From positions 17,501-81,500 of the forward strand of contig JAAOOA010000186.1 of the NCBI GenBank assembly GCA_012861695.1: DNA of 64,000 nt. Reading direction: 5' to 3'. The DNA is from Trematomus loennbergii. Taxonomy: Eukaryota; Chordata; Actinopteri; Perciformes; Nototheniidae. Position numbers and translations under genes: made by a program. Shown piece after piece: positions 10,511 to 23,543 of this stretch (within the stretch, counting starts at the first letter, position 1; every line of letters starts with the position of its first letter). The notes beneath the pieces were generated by a model. That model did no database searches. It was not told the DNA's origin and was given only the letters and a program-made list of their open reading frames with translations.

Positions 10511-11307
10511 GTGAGTTAAAAGCACATTTCTGGGGTTAAAAGAAGCCCAAAAAGCTCCGGGACAAACAATCCCAGGCTGCTGTTTAGTATGCAAACTGCG
10601 TGAGGCTGCAGCAACAAGTGGGAGCACTTTATTCTCATACTGGGAGATGTTCTGGTCTCTCTGGGATGGAGGGATTGATCTATCAGACTGATGGGGTGAA
10701 ATTGTGAAAGCAGGCATGTGTGAGCTTTAGTTCAGAACAGCCAGAGGAGTTTAATCCTCACAGTCTGGGGTCTGAGAGGAAGACACTGAGACAATAATGC
10801 ACATAAACCTCTAAATCTAATGGTTTTAGACCTTGTTTTCTGTTAAAATGAACATTCTCTCACGTGGTTTTCACTCTCTACATGCACTGTTTGCTTCCAA
10901 GTTACAGTCCAGTTGTTGTACTTCACCTTAAAACTCCTAAAACAACTGAAATTCATCAGGGAAGCTAATGCAAGGACATCTGTATTTCATACTTAGGCTT
11001 CTGCTGGACACTGAAGCTGAGACGTCATCTATTTTTTTATATAATGCATTCATCGTTTAAGTAGTTTTTATGCAAATATGTCAGAAAATTATAAATTATA
11101 GTAAAGTGAATATCTTTGGACATCTTTGGAGTTTCAGGAACTTTGACGGACTTTTCAAACTATTTCCTGACTTTGCTTTCACCAAACTATTGACTTATTC
11201 ATCTGGAAATGAGCTGTAAGTTATAGTTGTCCCTTCATATGATTTCCCACACAGTATATAAAACACAGTGAGTTACTTTGAGCTGCTTCCTGTGCCAACT
11301 TCTGATC
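10511..11307. other. Probable start of the prex2-like intron 1
   Basis: Follows the splice donor of the RhoGEF exon. No further exon, RNA gene or clear mobile element is visible. Confidence 0.5.
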
Positions 11308-11655
11308 AGATCCAGACTCGGTGCAGGTGGAGTCAGATCCAGACTCGGTGCAGGTGGAGTCGATCCAGACTCGGTGCAGGTGGAGTCGGATCCAGACTCG
11401 GTGCAGGTGGAGTCGATCCAGACTCGGTGCAGGTGGAGTCGGATCCAGACTCGGTGCAGGTGGAGTCAGATCCAGACTCGGTGCAGGTGGAGTCAGATCC
11501 AGACTCGGTGCAGGTGGAGTCAGATCCAGACTCGGTGCAGGTGGAGTCAGATCCAGACTCGGTGCAGGTGGAGTCAGATCCAGACTCGGTGCAGGTGGAG
11601 TCAGATCCAGACTCGGTGCAGGTGGAGTCAGATCCAGACTCGGTGGAGTCAGATC
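11308..11655. repeat. 27-bp minisatellite, about 13 units
   Basis: Units built on CCAGACTCGGTGCAGGTGGA; most are 27 bp, a few 25-26 bp. The period is a multiple of three, so each frame stays open over long stretches, but there is no start, splice or codon-bias support for coding. It lies inside the probable first intron of the prex2-like gene. Confidence 0.95.
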
Positions 11656-12639
11656 AAAACCACACACTGTTTTTATAGAGAGAAACCTTGGAAATGCTTA
11701 TTTTAAACTACAGAGTACTGCTGCCTCCTCTTTGGACGTTTCGGTCAAAGTCAATTAAGATTTGTTGGTCAAATAGTTTTATTTGAATGCTGAAAACCTA
11801 TGAACACATCTTTGATACAAGCCAGATGTCTGTGTGGAGAAACTGCTTTAAAGATACTAAAGGGTGGTTTTGGTCTACGCTGAATAAGATTCCTTAAGTC
11901 CAATAAGTAGTCTGGAGGTGCTTCTCTGATCAAAACAAGATTCTCTATGGAGGAACTCCCATTAGTCGATTACATTAACTGATCTAATTGGTTGATAACA
12001 TATTAGTATTTGTCGAGACGTCAACTCAGCGGTTGTTTTGGTTTTTGTCCACTAAGATTTGTGAACTCCAAGATTTAAAGAGATGCTTTCTGCGAGACTC
12101 GCTGTGGAGAAGCTCAGTCTCACAGGGACAATAACGTTGTGGACTAACTATCTTTTTACTTAAGTACATTTCGAAGCCTCTTTACTTTTCCTTGAGTAAA
12201 GAAGTTTAGTCAGTACTTTTATAAACACGAGTATCTGTACTTCTACTTGAGGAAAGGATGTGTGTACTTTAACATCTCTGCTACTTTCTGACCTTTAGCA
12301 GAGCATCAGTGGATGTGGAGGAGGAGATGTGTCCTCTGTCCTGATTTGGGGGGCTTTGAGGGGGTTTGGGAAATGCAGTGCCCCCCCTTTCTCCCCCCTG
12401 TGGTGCTGGGAGTGGGATTCATTTCAGAAGTGACTGATCTGTACAAGGAAACTCTGTGGGAGGCATCAGACTGAGATCTGACAGAAACTCAGCAGCTGAT
12501 AAAGAAGAAGTGATTAAAAAAGGACATAAAAGTCACTTTTATCTACAGCTGGAAATAGGAATTATTTTTAATAATCTAGGGGATCATTTGCTATCAAATC
12601 TTTTGCGATCAAATCTTTGCTAAAAGTCTTGTTCTGTCA

Positions 12640-13490
12640 GTGAAAAACCCAAAATATTCATGTAATATGATATAAAACAGATAATGGGCTGAAAACACAT
12701 GTTTTACACGAAAACATTTGAAATGTAAAAACATCTACAGACTTGGAGAAACTGAGATGCATCATTTTCTCACCAATAGTCACTGATGATGAAATGAAGG
12801 GGAGTTGCATCCCTTTTGTCAGTCAGAAACCAACAGATATCAACCTTATTAGAAATAAACAGAGAAATTAATTAGGAAATATTATTTTTAATATAACATT
12901 TTGCATTTACCTTTATCTAGGGGATACTTGGCTACCAATAAATTAATAGGGTCTGTTCCTGAAAACCATATTTCCTGCAGGACGAATTCCTCCGAGGTCG
13001 GAAATGTTCTGGAACAATGAGCTGAGATTACTGAACTCCCCCCCCCCCCTCAGAGGAGACGGTGTGAGGGTGTTTTATCTGGGGGTATGCACGTTATATC
13101 TTATTTTGAGAAAAGGGGGATGCAGCTAACGAGTGCTTAATTATAGATTAATGGTTTCATGTCAGAAAAAGAGCAAAAATGTCAAAATGAACGTTTCTGT
13201 CTTCAAATGTCTTGTGTGTGCAGAACCCACACATATTCACTTAGTATGATATTAAACAGATAATGGAGGAAATGTCTATATTTCGGGGCTGAAAACGTAT
13301 TTTCTGAGATTTCTACATGAAGAGAAACGTACTGCTATGAACAACTTCTAAAGCCTTTTCCAGACTCTGAGCAACTGGGATGGAGACTTTTCACCATTTC
13401 CTGACTAATGGGTTACTAAATGATGAAATGAAAGGGTAGCTGCATCCCCTTTGTCAGTCAGAAGCCCACAGATATCCACTTTAGTCGGAT
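12640..13490. repeat. Two diverged copies of a roughly 600-bp sequence
   Basis: Bases 12670-12845 and 13250-13485 share AAACAGATAATGG, GGGCTGAAAAC, GATGAAATGAA, GCATCCC and TTTGTCAGTCAGAA in the same order. They look like an old tandem duplication or two copies of one element. A poly-C run lies between them at about 13038-13050. Confidence 0.6.
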
Positions 13491-14918
13491 ATTAAAAGTC
13501 TAAATGGGACTTTCTTTTGTATTAAAACATCACTTTTTAATCCACAAGCGTCCACAGTAGTAGTTTAGAGAGGAAGTTGTCTCAGCCTGTCTTACATAAT
13601 CAACAATTATATCTTCAGATAGTGGGCGGTGTGTTTATGTTGGACGACGACGACGAGCCAATAAACTGACATCCATTCTTAGAAGCGTCTGCATGAGGGG
13701 AACAGATAAAGAGTCAAGGAAACATTTGAATGAGTGTGTGTTTCTGCAGAGTTCACTTTATATATTAAGAGCTCTGCAGTGCATTAGTCGCTCAGATTCA
13801 GCTTCACGTCAGCCGCTGAGAGAAGTGTTTCAAACATGGTTTAATGAAACACAGGTGATTTCAGACGTTGTAAAGCCAGGAAATCTCTCATACCTCTCTT
13901 TGAATTCTCTTATAAAAGCTGCTGATCATCGAGGGATGCCTTCTAAGAAATATTGCATGTGTATTATCACAGAAATGTAGGTTTAGCTGCATATCAATAA
14001 AGAAAATGCCCATAGAAATCTTCAAAGGGTCCTAAAGAATGTGAACGAGGAGCAGAAAATACCCCAAAGGTGCAAGAAACAGTTTGAATGCTCATTTGAG
14101 ACAGAGAGTTAAAGAGTTGTCCTCCAACTTATTTGATATTTTCTCCACTGGCTGTTATTTGTTGACATGTTCACGAGGCTTTATGAGTCATTGTTGTTGG
14201 TCAACATGTCGGTGGTCACCGAGGCCTGTACGATGAAGCCGGATTTTCGCTTTGCGAGCTAAGCTCTGGGTTTCCAGTCAGTCCTACGACGCTGGTTCTC
14301 TTCTTAGCGGGCTAGATCTCCATGGTAACTGATGCTGAGCGGCTAACCTGCTCCGGAGACATATTACAGGAGAAAGGAAATACAGAAGAACTGCCGTTGC
14401 AGGAAAGACGGCCGGCAAAAATCACCGACTGTGTGAACGTGAAACATTAATAAATATCCCTCCCATCTTCAGAGCAATCTGACTATTATAACATTAGCGT
14501 TAAGAAAGCTTACTTAAATATCTGCCACAACATAAGTAACCGGATCAGAGTAACATTACGTACAGTCCGCGGCACTGTGAGTGCAGACGTCGATGTGTCC
14601 CATTATCATTCATATCATATCACATCATAATGTATCATATATTTCCTTATCTGAGTCAGCTGAGCCGTATCTGGCCGTGCAACACTCACAGTGTCACATA
14701 CTGTATGCAGAAGTATTATTTTAAGCAACACATTAATTGACGAAACACTGGAGTCAAATGTAATTAAAGTCAGATATCGTCCTTAGACGGGGCAGTGATT
14801 CATAAACCTGTTAATGTACGCATTCAAACACTTTCTCTTTACCAGCTGTATTCACCTTGCAGGTGCAGCTATGTGGCTTTGATCCTGGATAAAGTGTTTA
14901 AGTCATGGATGTTTACGG
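13491..14918. other. No gene recognised
   Basis: A 95-codon open frame starts at 13693 but matches nothing I know and has no splice or compositional support. The remainder is non-coding with scattered short repeats. Confidence 0.4.
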
Positions 14919-15251
14919 GAGCAATGAGAGGACAGGGCGGGGGGAGCAATGAGAGGACGGGGGGGGGGGCAATGAGAGGACGGGGGGGGGGGGGGGAGCA
15001 ATGAGAGGACGGGGGGGGGCAATGAGAGGACGGGGGGGGGGAGCAATGAGAGGACGGGGGGGGGCAATGAGAGGATGGGGGGGGAGCAATGAGAGGACGG
15101 GGAGGGCAATGAGAGGACGGGGGGGGAGCAATGAGAGGACGGGGGGGGGGGGGGAGCAATGAGAGGACGGGGGGGGGCAATGAGAGGACGGGGGGGGAGC
15201 AATGAGAGGACGGGGGGGGGAGCAATGAGAGGACGGGGGGGGGGAGCAATG
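14919..15251. repeat. G-run minisatellite (GCAATGAGAGGAC followed by 5-14 G)
   Basis: About 14 tandem units of GCAATGAGAGGAC, each followed by a G run of variable length and often by GA. Unit length varies because the G run varies. Each group of four neighbouring units supplies four long G runs on the + strand, the requirement for intermolecular or long-loop G-quadruplexes. Confidence 0.95.
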
Positions 15252-18200
15252 CCAAGTAGGGTTACCACTTCTCATTTCCTGTTCATGTTGATTTCTCAGT
15301 TGTTTTTAGAGAAGTCTTTCTGATGAGATGACCATCAGGGACCTACGACAGTACTCGATGCACAGAGCCAGACTGATGTGGGGTTGTGGCTCTGGTTCTG
15401 ACTTTGGTTGTGATTGGTTTTGGTTTTGACAGCAAACCCTCTGCACTGTGCTCAGAACTATTCCCAGAGCTAAAGTAACTACATGTAGCATTTCCAACAG
15501 GAATATCTGATATTGTTGTTGAATGGTAATACCTCAGTATCATTTCAGTCATCAAATGAAACCTTTGGGTCTTAGTTTTAGCGCTCCTTCACGATATGCC
15601 GTTTGCACGCGATGAACAGCACCTCCTTCCAGTTTCGGCTGTGAACTCATTTTCTTCGTGCCATAAACCAACCAGCAGATTTGATACCAAATCCAACTCA
15701 GTGTGTGACATTAGAGGCTGCCAGCTCTTTGAGAAACCCTTCAATATGTTTTCTTTGTTTTACACCAGTAAAAATACGACCAGGATACTGACTGTTGTTT
15801 ACAGTGGTTTACATATGTATTAGTTTGTCAGTGGTTTAATTAGCACCCACTGGACATACATTCAGTTTTATACAAACATAGAACAGGCAGAGTGAATATG
15901 AGCACATTTGCCAAAGCTAGAACTTTTCATCCAAAAGAATATAAATCATGTCATTTTCAGTATTTGTACAGCATTCCTGCATTGTTATGGACATGATTTA
16001 TTCTATAGCCCAATAAGATTTGCATGGTCACTTTTCTAAAGTATATCACAATATTTTTATCATAAATGTGCTAAAAACTCGAAATGATTGAATTTACAGT
16101 TGTGTTTAGAAATGTTCTTTATTTCTGTGTTTCAAAGTAAGAGTTATATGACAATCTTTTTTAACGGAGTACTGTGGCCCCTCCAGGCTTGTTTTCTTTT
16201 TCTTTAATGGAGCAATCATGTGCAGACTTTATGACTGCTCTCAAAATGTTGAAAAGGATACCTGAGAAAATATTGGGGGTAGTAAAACGTGTCCAACACA
16301 ATCCAATGACGGTTGCACGTTAGCATGAGCTAACTAGCATTTTGTCAGTCTTTTACCTTCAGACATTAAGATAAACATCACCAGAAATATCCTTCTTTGT
16401 TCTCTTGTGCTTTTTACAAGCTGTACCAACACAAATCAATAATTGGACTACTATATTGTTAGCTTTTTGGCACTGCTATCAAAACGTTATAACCCATATA
16501 CCTGAGAGTTAGACAGGAAACCAACTCAGTACAGCAACATTTTCAAAGTCTCAAAGAGGACCACATTTGTGACTAACAATGTCTTATGATGTGCAATACA
16601 TAACAGCTACCCTCTGAAACAATACAGCACTCATTTATTCAAGAATAATCTAAATCTTTACAGGACAAGACTGACTGTTTATGTGCAGCAGATGGTACTG
16701 TGTATGTGAGCCTGTAACGGACTTCTTTATGAGGCGGATCTGACACGATGTAGTGTGCACAGTACAGGTCAAAGCCTTATACTGTCCATACTGCACCTAG
16801 GATGCCACAGAGAAACATCAAGAAAGCCACCAGAATAACATATCTTATATAAAGTATGGATTGGATAGGAAAAGAGCAGATATGACGTGAACAATGATAT
16901 GGTATTGTTTAAGAGAACTGTCTGATTTGAAATCAAAGAGTGATGTACACGTGGGTAGAAATGTAGATGAATATGTCGAGCTGTGGATGGATGCTCTCTG
17001 CATGTGTAGCCTCTTGTGTTGTCCCTGGATCAATCATTAAAGTTTTCTGATACTGTGATCAGCTGTTTGATTTCTATGCGGCACTTACCATCATCTGAGT
17101 TCAAACATTTCAAAGCTCAATGGTTACGTTTTTGTATAACACAACGTGACCATGTGTAACTTCAAGCTAGCACTGAGCATTCAGAGCACGTTGATCAGGG
17201 TAGATGTCAAACATTGTGTTGTCCAAAGGATTTGAATAAATGTTTGCTATTGAAACCAATCCATGTTTGTCTCTTCAGGTCCTTCACCCTGTCCACCCTC
17301 TGACCAAATGAAATGCATCTTTTCAAATCTAAAGTTCACTTTGGTCTCCTCTAGCCTAAGATGTCTGTAACTGTGTCTCTTTGAAGCATATTTTCATTCA
17401 GTCTAACAAGGCAATGTTAGTTAAAGTTGTAACGCAGATTCATCTTCGCTGATCTTGCTGAGTTTATTTGAGTGGATTTATTATCCAGCTTCAGGAAGAA
17501 CTGTTCATTTATCATATTATGAGATGAACTGTACCAGAGTCACATTTAATAACAACAGTGCATTTCACCAAAGCTAATTGACTACCTGTCACATTCATAT
17601 AAATATGTTATCATTTTCACATTTGCAATGAATGCTGAGATCTGTGTGTCCTTAGTGTGAAGAGAAAACACAAATGTGTGCTGTGTTTACAAAGAGATGC
17701 ATTATTTTACAATCAAATAAACTAAATCAGGTCATAACCACGGAGAAGCTTAACCGACTGCTCTCAAACTGTACAGCCATGTCAAGCTAACAGTGAATAA
17801 TTCAAATAGCTGTAATCTATTATTTAACATTACACACTGGAAATACTAAAGGACTGAGAAATGATTTAAAGGTGCGCTGCGTCCTACATTAGGTCTGTAG
17901 ATTGATATCTGCTGTGATGGGAAGAGGACAGATGATTCCTGTTCTCAATACATGAAGAAATCACACTCTGCTAGCTCCAGGTCAGCTGTTCTAACTCAAT
18001 TCAATGTGAAATTGAATATCTGTTTCATTCTATGTTTTACAAAAACACTGAATCAGATGACTAATGGAAACAGCAAAGGGTTAAATGCTGACGATAGACT
18101 TGGAAAGTGTAGTAACAGCTCAGCAGCTCCACAGCTTTCACACTCTTCATAACAGACTGTGAGCTTCAGTGCACCACTTCTATAAACCTGGAGATAATGA

Positions 18201-19218
18201 ATATGCAGTCATTTGAAAGCAAGAAGCTCCCTACCGGGTCCTTCTGTGGTTGAGACGCCAGGAGATGCAGTGTTCCTACCTTTCTGCATGTTGCATGTCT
18301 CTGTCCTCTTTCTCCTGGTTCTCTACTGTCACTATCAGGTCATGTAACACAGCACAACCAATAGTCCAGCGTAACACAGACATTTCTCTGTCTGCTGGAT
18401 ACAGGGAGTTATATGCTAATCGGTTGGATATCATTGATACATTGATGATCTATCAGGCCTCTTTCTGCCATCTTGTGGTCAAACATCACTTCATGAAGCT
18501 TTGAACATTGATTCCTACATTTGCAAACATGTTTCTATCAATCAAGGATGTCTCAACTGTTCCTGATTCCACATACATCAATTATGCTGGTGTCATCTTT
18601 GGTCAAACCCTCTCCTGGAACACTATGTTGATCAAACTAATGAAACTAGCTAATACAAATGTGTCTCAGTGTTGCCAATGTCATATGTAGAGTGGATCAC
18701 AGGTTCAGTTGTCTTTTCAGTATGGTAACCATGCATCATAATGATTTGACTGATGTTAAACAAAAGCATTTATAAAATAACATTGATGAATTGTAATTCA
18801 TGCCTTATGTCTCACATTGGTCTGTTCAGTGACCTTTGGGTTGTTTGAAGTGTCTGCTCCAGACACCATGCTTCACTGGTTGCTCATCTCAGTGTCACAC
18901 AGCCATTGACTCCGAATGACCTTGAGTGATAGGGTTCATGAGATAACAGACATCATTCTTCACAGCCACTGCACTAACAGCTGTCAGTTGATAAAGGTTA
19001 CCCTCCTCCTCCTCTCCAGTGAAAGCATCATGTCTGTGCTCAATGGACTGGTCCAAGCTCCTGACCAATTACACTCCACAACAGGGCAGTGTTGGAAATT
19101 TCGAGGCTGCACATGGGTAGACTTCGCGTCCTTAAAATCCCCACAATGCTTTGCGCACGGACCAATTTCCCCAAATCTGTGGCGGAAGATGTAAGGCGGG
19201 GCCTCTCATATGACGCAT
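15252..19218. other. About 4 kb of non-coding DNA, nothing recognised
   Basis: I found no domain-bearing reading frame, splice-supported exon, RNA gene or clear terminal inverted repeats. If the prex2 assignment is right this is deep intron sequence. A copy of the GGTAAGTTTGAGAAAC motif closes the region at 19219. Confidence 0.45.
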
Positions 19219-19256
19219 AGGGTAGGTAAGTTTGAGAAACTGGTTCGAGATCGCTA
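19219..19256 (+). repeat. Isolated copy of the GGTAAGTTTGAGAAAC motif
   Basis: GGGTAGGTAAGTTTGAGAAAC followed by TGGTTCGAGATCGCTAG. It matches 207-236 and 61577-61610 in the same orientation and 1403-1436, 52700-52733 and 55256-55288 in reverse, so it marks a conserved end or core of an interspersed element. Confidence 0.75.
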
Positions 19257-19629
19257 GAATTTGAAAATACACAACCGGAGAAAATCTGCCACTTCCTTAC
19301 AGAGCCCCTCCAACACAGTGTTAATTTCGTCAACGAAAACTATGACGAAAAATGTTCGTCAACGACCTTGTTTACATGACTAAGACGAGACGATGACTAA
19401 AAATAGATTATTGATAACGAAAATTTGACGAAATGTATATTTAGTTTTCGTTGACGAGACGAGACGGGACTAAGGTGTTAATGGTGGACTATCGGACATT
19501 CAAAATGCAGCATATTTTCCCCCAATTGCCCGTCTTGTCTGTCAAATGCATCTTACATTTCTAACTTGCAATATCATTATTTCCGCTCTCTTCACTCCAG
19601 AAGAGCGATCTCCCTCTCTCTCTTGCGGC

Positions 19630-20361
19630 TTTCACACCAGCGCTTTTCCCTTTCTAGCTCCTAGCGAGAGCTTTTCTGGTTCAGCTCCCGTTTCCCTTTT
19701 CAGCTCCCGCTCTGTTCACATCGCCCAGAGCTGCCGCTGCTGGCTGCTCTTCCACGGGAGTTTATTCTCCCGTTAGCTCCGGGTTAGCTCACACGGCTCT
19801 AAAGTATTCACTGTCTGACTGTCACACAAGCAGCTGATACATATCCCCAGTTCCCCTTAAGTGAATGTGTGTCAGTCTGAATTGACGCTGTTTGGCATCA
19901 CAACGCTGTTATGAAAGTTTCTCTGGTATAACATGGGTGATGTTAGCATAGCAACCGAAGCTAAACGGACTACTTGCTAAGCCGTTTTCTACAGGCACTT
20001 TTTACCGACGTATTTTTCATTATGATTCTACTTGTGATAGTCGGACATGACAACCTGTGCAGCCCATGTATTGATTCCATCCGATAGCTGCTATAATAAC
20101 AAACAAAACGTCTGCCTGCTCTCCACAATGATCAATAACAGAGAACGGATGGTCAAAGTAAGGTTTCCTGCACGCCTCGACGTAAGAGACGTAAGCGACG
20201 CCGCGTCATAGCTCCGAAGCTCTTGCCTCTGGACCGACAACTTTTTGGAGCTGGAAGTGAACCGCATTCCGGAGCTATGACGCGGCGCCGCTGCGGTGTG
20301 AACAGGAAAAACCGGCACTTTTCCAGCTCCGAGCAGGAGCTGGAAAAGCGCCGGTGTGAAA
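19630..20361. mobile_element. MITE-like element nested in the 19.3-kb hAT-like element
   Basis: TTTCACACCAGCGCTTTTCC (19630-19649) and the reverse complement of 20342-20361 agree at 19 of 20 positions. Part of its interior (19981-20163) recurs at 29853-30029 inside another hAT-like insertion. No coding capacity was recognised. Confidence 0.6.
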
Positions 20362-21219
20362 GGGGCATCTGTGTGTGCGGGGGGCGGGGCATAACAGACA
20401 CGCTGCAGCGGCAGAGATCTGCCGGGGACGAAGCGTTCAGAGAGTATAGAGACACTCTACAAGGCTCGATGTGGACAAAGCTCGTTTGCCATGTTTTCGC
20501 GTTGACACGAGTAGAGTAGTCTGTCCAAACAGCCGGCCATAAGGCGTCATATTCAGTCGGAGAAATGCACAATTTTCGACTTCCTTAACTCGTAGCTCTG
20601 TTGCCCCAATTACGAGTAACGTTATCACATCAGGTGCGCAGAGGTGGGAGAAGTACTCAGATCTTGTAGCTAAGTAAAAAAATACCATAGTGTAGGAAGA
20701 GTTCCTCAAGTCAAAGTATGATCATCAAAATATATTTAAAGTAGTGACAGTAAAAGTAGTCATTGTGCAGATTGGTCAATTTCAGAATAATATGATATGT
20801 TTTATAATGATTGATCATGAAAGTGTTCTCAAAGCTGGTAAAGGTGCAGCTAGTTTGAAGGACTTTGTATACTGCAGGGTAGCTTGTGAATTTACTAAAG
20901 TCTGAGTTAACACTTGATTATATTTCACATCATTCATCCACATCTGTAAAGTAACTAAAGGTATTAAATACATGTAGTGGAGTAGAAGTACACCATTTAA
21001 CTATGAACTGTAGTGGAGAAGTACACAGTAGCAAAACATTTAAATACTCCAGTAAAGTACAAGTACCTCAACATTTTACTCAAGTACAGTACAATATTTT
21101 AACATAATTATATATATTTCATTTATTTCACATTTAAATAAAGCAATTAATTCGGTTAACAATTTGTTAGTTTTTTCCTTTAAAAATAACAAAAAGTAAA
21201 TACAAGAATACCGTTAAAG

Positions 21220-21300
21220 TACCGGATCGATAAGCAGTATTGATAAGACTAGCAGTACCGGATCGATAAGCAGTATTGATAAGACTAGCAGTACCGTAGA
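21220..21300. repeat. Two tandem copies of a 40-bp sequence
   Basis: GTACCGGATCGATAAGCAGT followed by ATTGATAAGACTAGCA is repeated twice in a row without change. Confidence 0.9.
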
Positions 21301-22275
21301 AAACCTTAACGATACCCATCCCTAGATATTACAAAGTGTTAAGAGAGTGAAATGTTGCTTTACGAGTTTCAACACTTGATGCTGTCACCTTGATTACAAT
21401 GTCAGAAACCTGTATTTGCCTAACTGACTTGGTTTAAAGAGAGAAAACATTTTGACTAAAAGTTGACTAAAATGTAATTTTTCATCGACTAAAAGTAGAC
21501 TAAAACGTTTTGAGTTTTCGTCGACTAAAACTAGACTAAACTATGAAGGATAGAAATGACTAAAATGTGACTAAAACTAATTACCATTTTCGTCTAAAGA
21601 CTAAGACTAAATCAAAACAGCTGCCAAAATTAACACTGGTCCAACACACAGGAACGCGCACATGACCAATGAGGGCACGAGATAAGTTTGTGCAAAGATG
21701 GAAGGCTGACAGGCAGGTAGGCCATCCAGTTACTTTAGCCGGGCCGACTAAAAAACATGGATAAAAGCCCAATTAGACAAAGGCAACATCGTATAATACA
21801 ACAGTAACTGAATACATTTGATCCAAGTGCTTTGTTTTCAGGGTACATTTACTTTACCCCAGGGTGTCCATTTCTGGCTCTTTCTGACAACTACTAAAAT
21901 ACTGAGTAAAATATTGTACTATTTAATCCACAAAATATATGTTATGTTAATAGTTTTACCTACTTTAAAGATTAAGAAATATACTACAACATGCAATCAA
22001 CAAATAATGTATCATGCATTCTTACAGGTTAAGATAACACTTTATTGAGATTCACATTTATTTTCTGCAACATTAAAGTAAATTAATGCATTAATAATTA
22101 TAATCCAATAATGTAATATTCCATTTTAGTACTTTAAGTACATTTTGATGCAAATACATTTGAACTATTACTTAGGTTTACTTTACCTAAACATCTTACT
22201 TTATTCAACGACTTGAATAACTTTATGAATGTGTTACGGGTCCCCGATATGAGGACCACAGTAACAGTTATGATA

Positions 22276-22343
22276 CCTGTATGGTGCAGGTGAAACAGAA
22301 GTAATGAGGACACGTTGTGTTCAGTTTCCTTCCAGATTACTTC
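22276..22343. repeat. 68-bp direct repeat, first copy
   Basis: The stretch from CCTGTATGGTGCAGGTGAAA to CAGATTACTTC is identical to 23476-23543, exactly 1200 bp away. Flanking sequences differ. Confidence 0.95.
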
Positions 22344-22699
22344 TGAGGTTGTTTTATTACACAAAATCATATAAACATATTAATTATCTTATGCATTTCA
22401 GTTTCGACTTACATTCCTCAATAACCATTCACATACCTTCACTCTGTCTGTATGTTACTCTTTTATGTGATAAACACATAGGCCTATGTCGAATTGAATT
22501 TCACATTCAATAAAATCTGTGTACCTTAAATACATTTGTATACAGTATTAACCTGTATTTAATACTACTCTTCTTTTTACTTTCACTTAAAAGTAGTATT
22601 TCATGACCCCCTAACCTGTCATGTTGACTATTTACCTTCTGCCATTAATGGCAGGTCACTAAAATGCATTACTGAAACATATTTAAGTGTAACAAACAA

Positions 22700-23146
22700 C
22701 AGGGTTCATACACTTTTTCACCAATGATTTTCCATGACTTCTCCATGACCTTTACCTAATTTTCCATGCGGTACCACTGAAAATGGTTTATTTGAACATG
22801 GAACAGGAAAATAAGGTCTGCATATGAAACATGTTGTTCCTATCTAAAACAAATCCAATAGGCTTACTAGCTTCTACACGCTAAAGCAACTAAAATCTCT
22901 CACCAGCAAAACACCTCGTCAGTTAAATGCCATTTTATGTTTCATTACTATACGATACAGTATTTATTATCATTATAGTATTACTATTTCGGCTATTAGC
23001 TCAAATATAAATTATATTGATGCAACTTTGGTTACATTTCCATGACTTTTCCAAAACTTTGGGAAAAATATCGTTTTCCAGGGCCTGGAATTAGCATTTT
23101 GAATTTCCATGACTTTTCCAGGTTTTTAATGACCGTAGGAACCCTG
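22700..23146. mobile_element. Short hAT-like MITE
   Basis: It starts CAGGGTTC and ends GAACCCTG (with GGAACCCTG at the right), and TTTTCCATGAC motifs recur near both ends. The six bases AAACAA stand on both sides, so a target duplication is possible though shorter than the usual 8. It lies between the two copies of the 68-bp direct repeat. Confidence 0.6.
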
Positions 23147-23475
23147 AAACAACCTTACTGTTTTACCAACAGTAACTAACTTATAACCCTTACAAAGTAC
23201 ATATTTATTACAAACTCACAATCACTATACATGCATGTAAATACTCAGTGTACGGGAGCCTTCAGATATACTGACAAACTTGTATCCTTACTGCGTCAGA
23301 TCACGTTGTCCCCAAAATGGCGCCGTACCGGGAAGCTAGGCTAATACACACACACTATTTAACGGTTTTACACATGTAAACAGCGCTACAAAGTCTTTAA
23401 CTGTTAGCGGGCCGTTACATATTATCTTCGCAAACCTTATGGGGGATTCAATGTGATTTATGCACAGTTTACCAA

Positions 23476-23543
23476 CCTGTATGGTGCAGGTGAAACAGAA
23501 GTAATGAGGACACGTTGTGTTCAGTTTCCTTCCAGATTACTTC
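23476..23543. repeat. 68-bp direct repeat, second copy
   Basis: Identical to 22276-22343. The two copies bracket the CAGGGTTC element at 22700-23146. Confidence 0.95.

Larger units (their letters stand above)
19316..21638. mobile_element. hAT-like element, 2.3 kb, with 8-bp target duplication
   Basis: It begins CAGTGTTAATTTCG and ends with CAAAATTAACACTG, the inverse with one mismatch. The flanks are CTCCAACA and GTCCAACA, a 7 of 8 match of the length hAT transposases make. Subterminal sequences repeat GTCAACGAAAAC/GACTAAAA motifs on both sides. No transposase frame is present. The interior contains a second inverted-repeat element (19630-20361), a fish repeat of the AGTACTCAGAT...CAAGTACA type (20645-21110) and a 40-bp tandem repeat (21220-21300). 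Confidence 0.75.

Noticed and set aside
10271..10717. 148-codon minus-strand frame across the prex2-like exon
   Set aside because: It overlaps a strongly supported exon on the + strand and resembles nothing known.
11221..11758. Four overlapping frames on both strands over the 27-bp repeat
   Set aside because: A 27-bp period keeps every frame open; there is no other coding evidence.
13693..13980. 95-codon frame as prex2 exon 2 or a small gene
   Set aside because: Does not resemble the DH domain sequence expected after exon 1 and has no other support.
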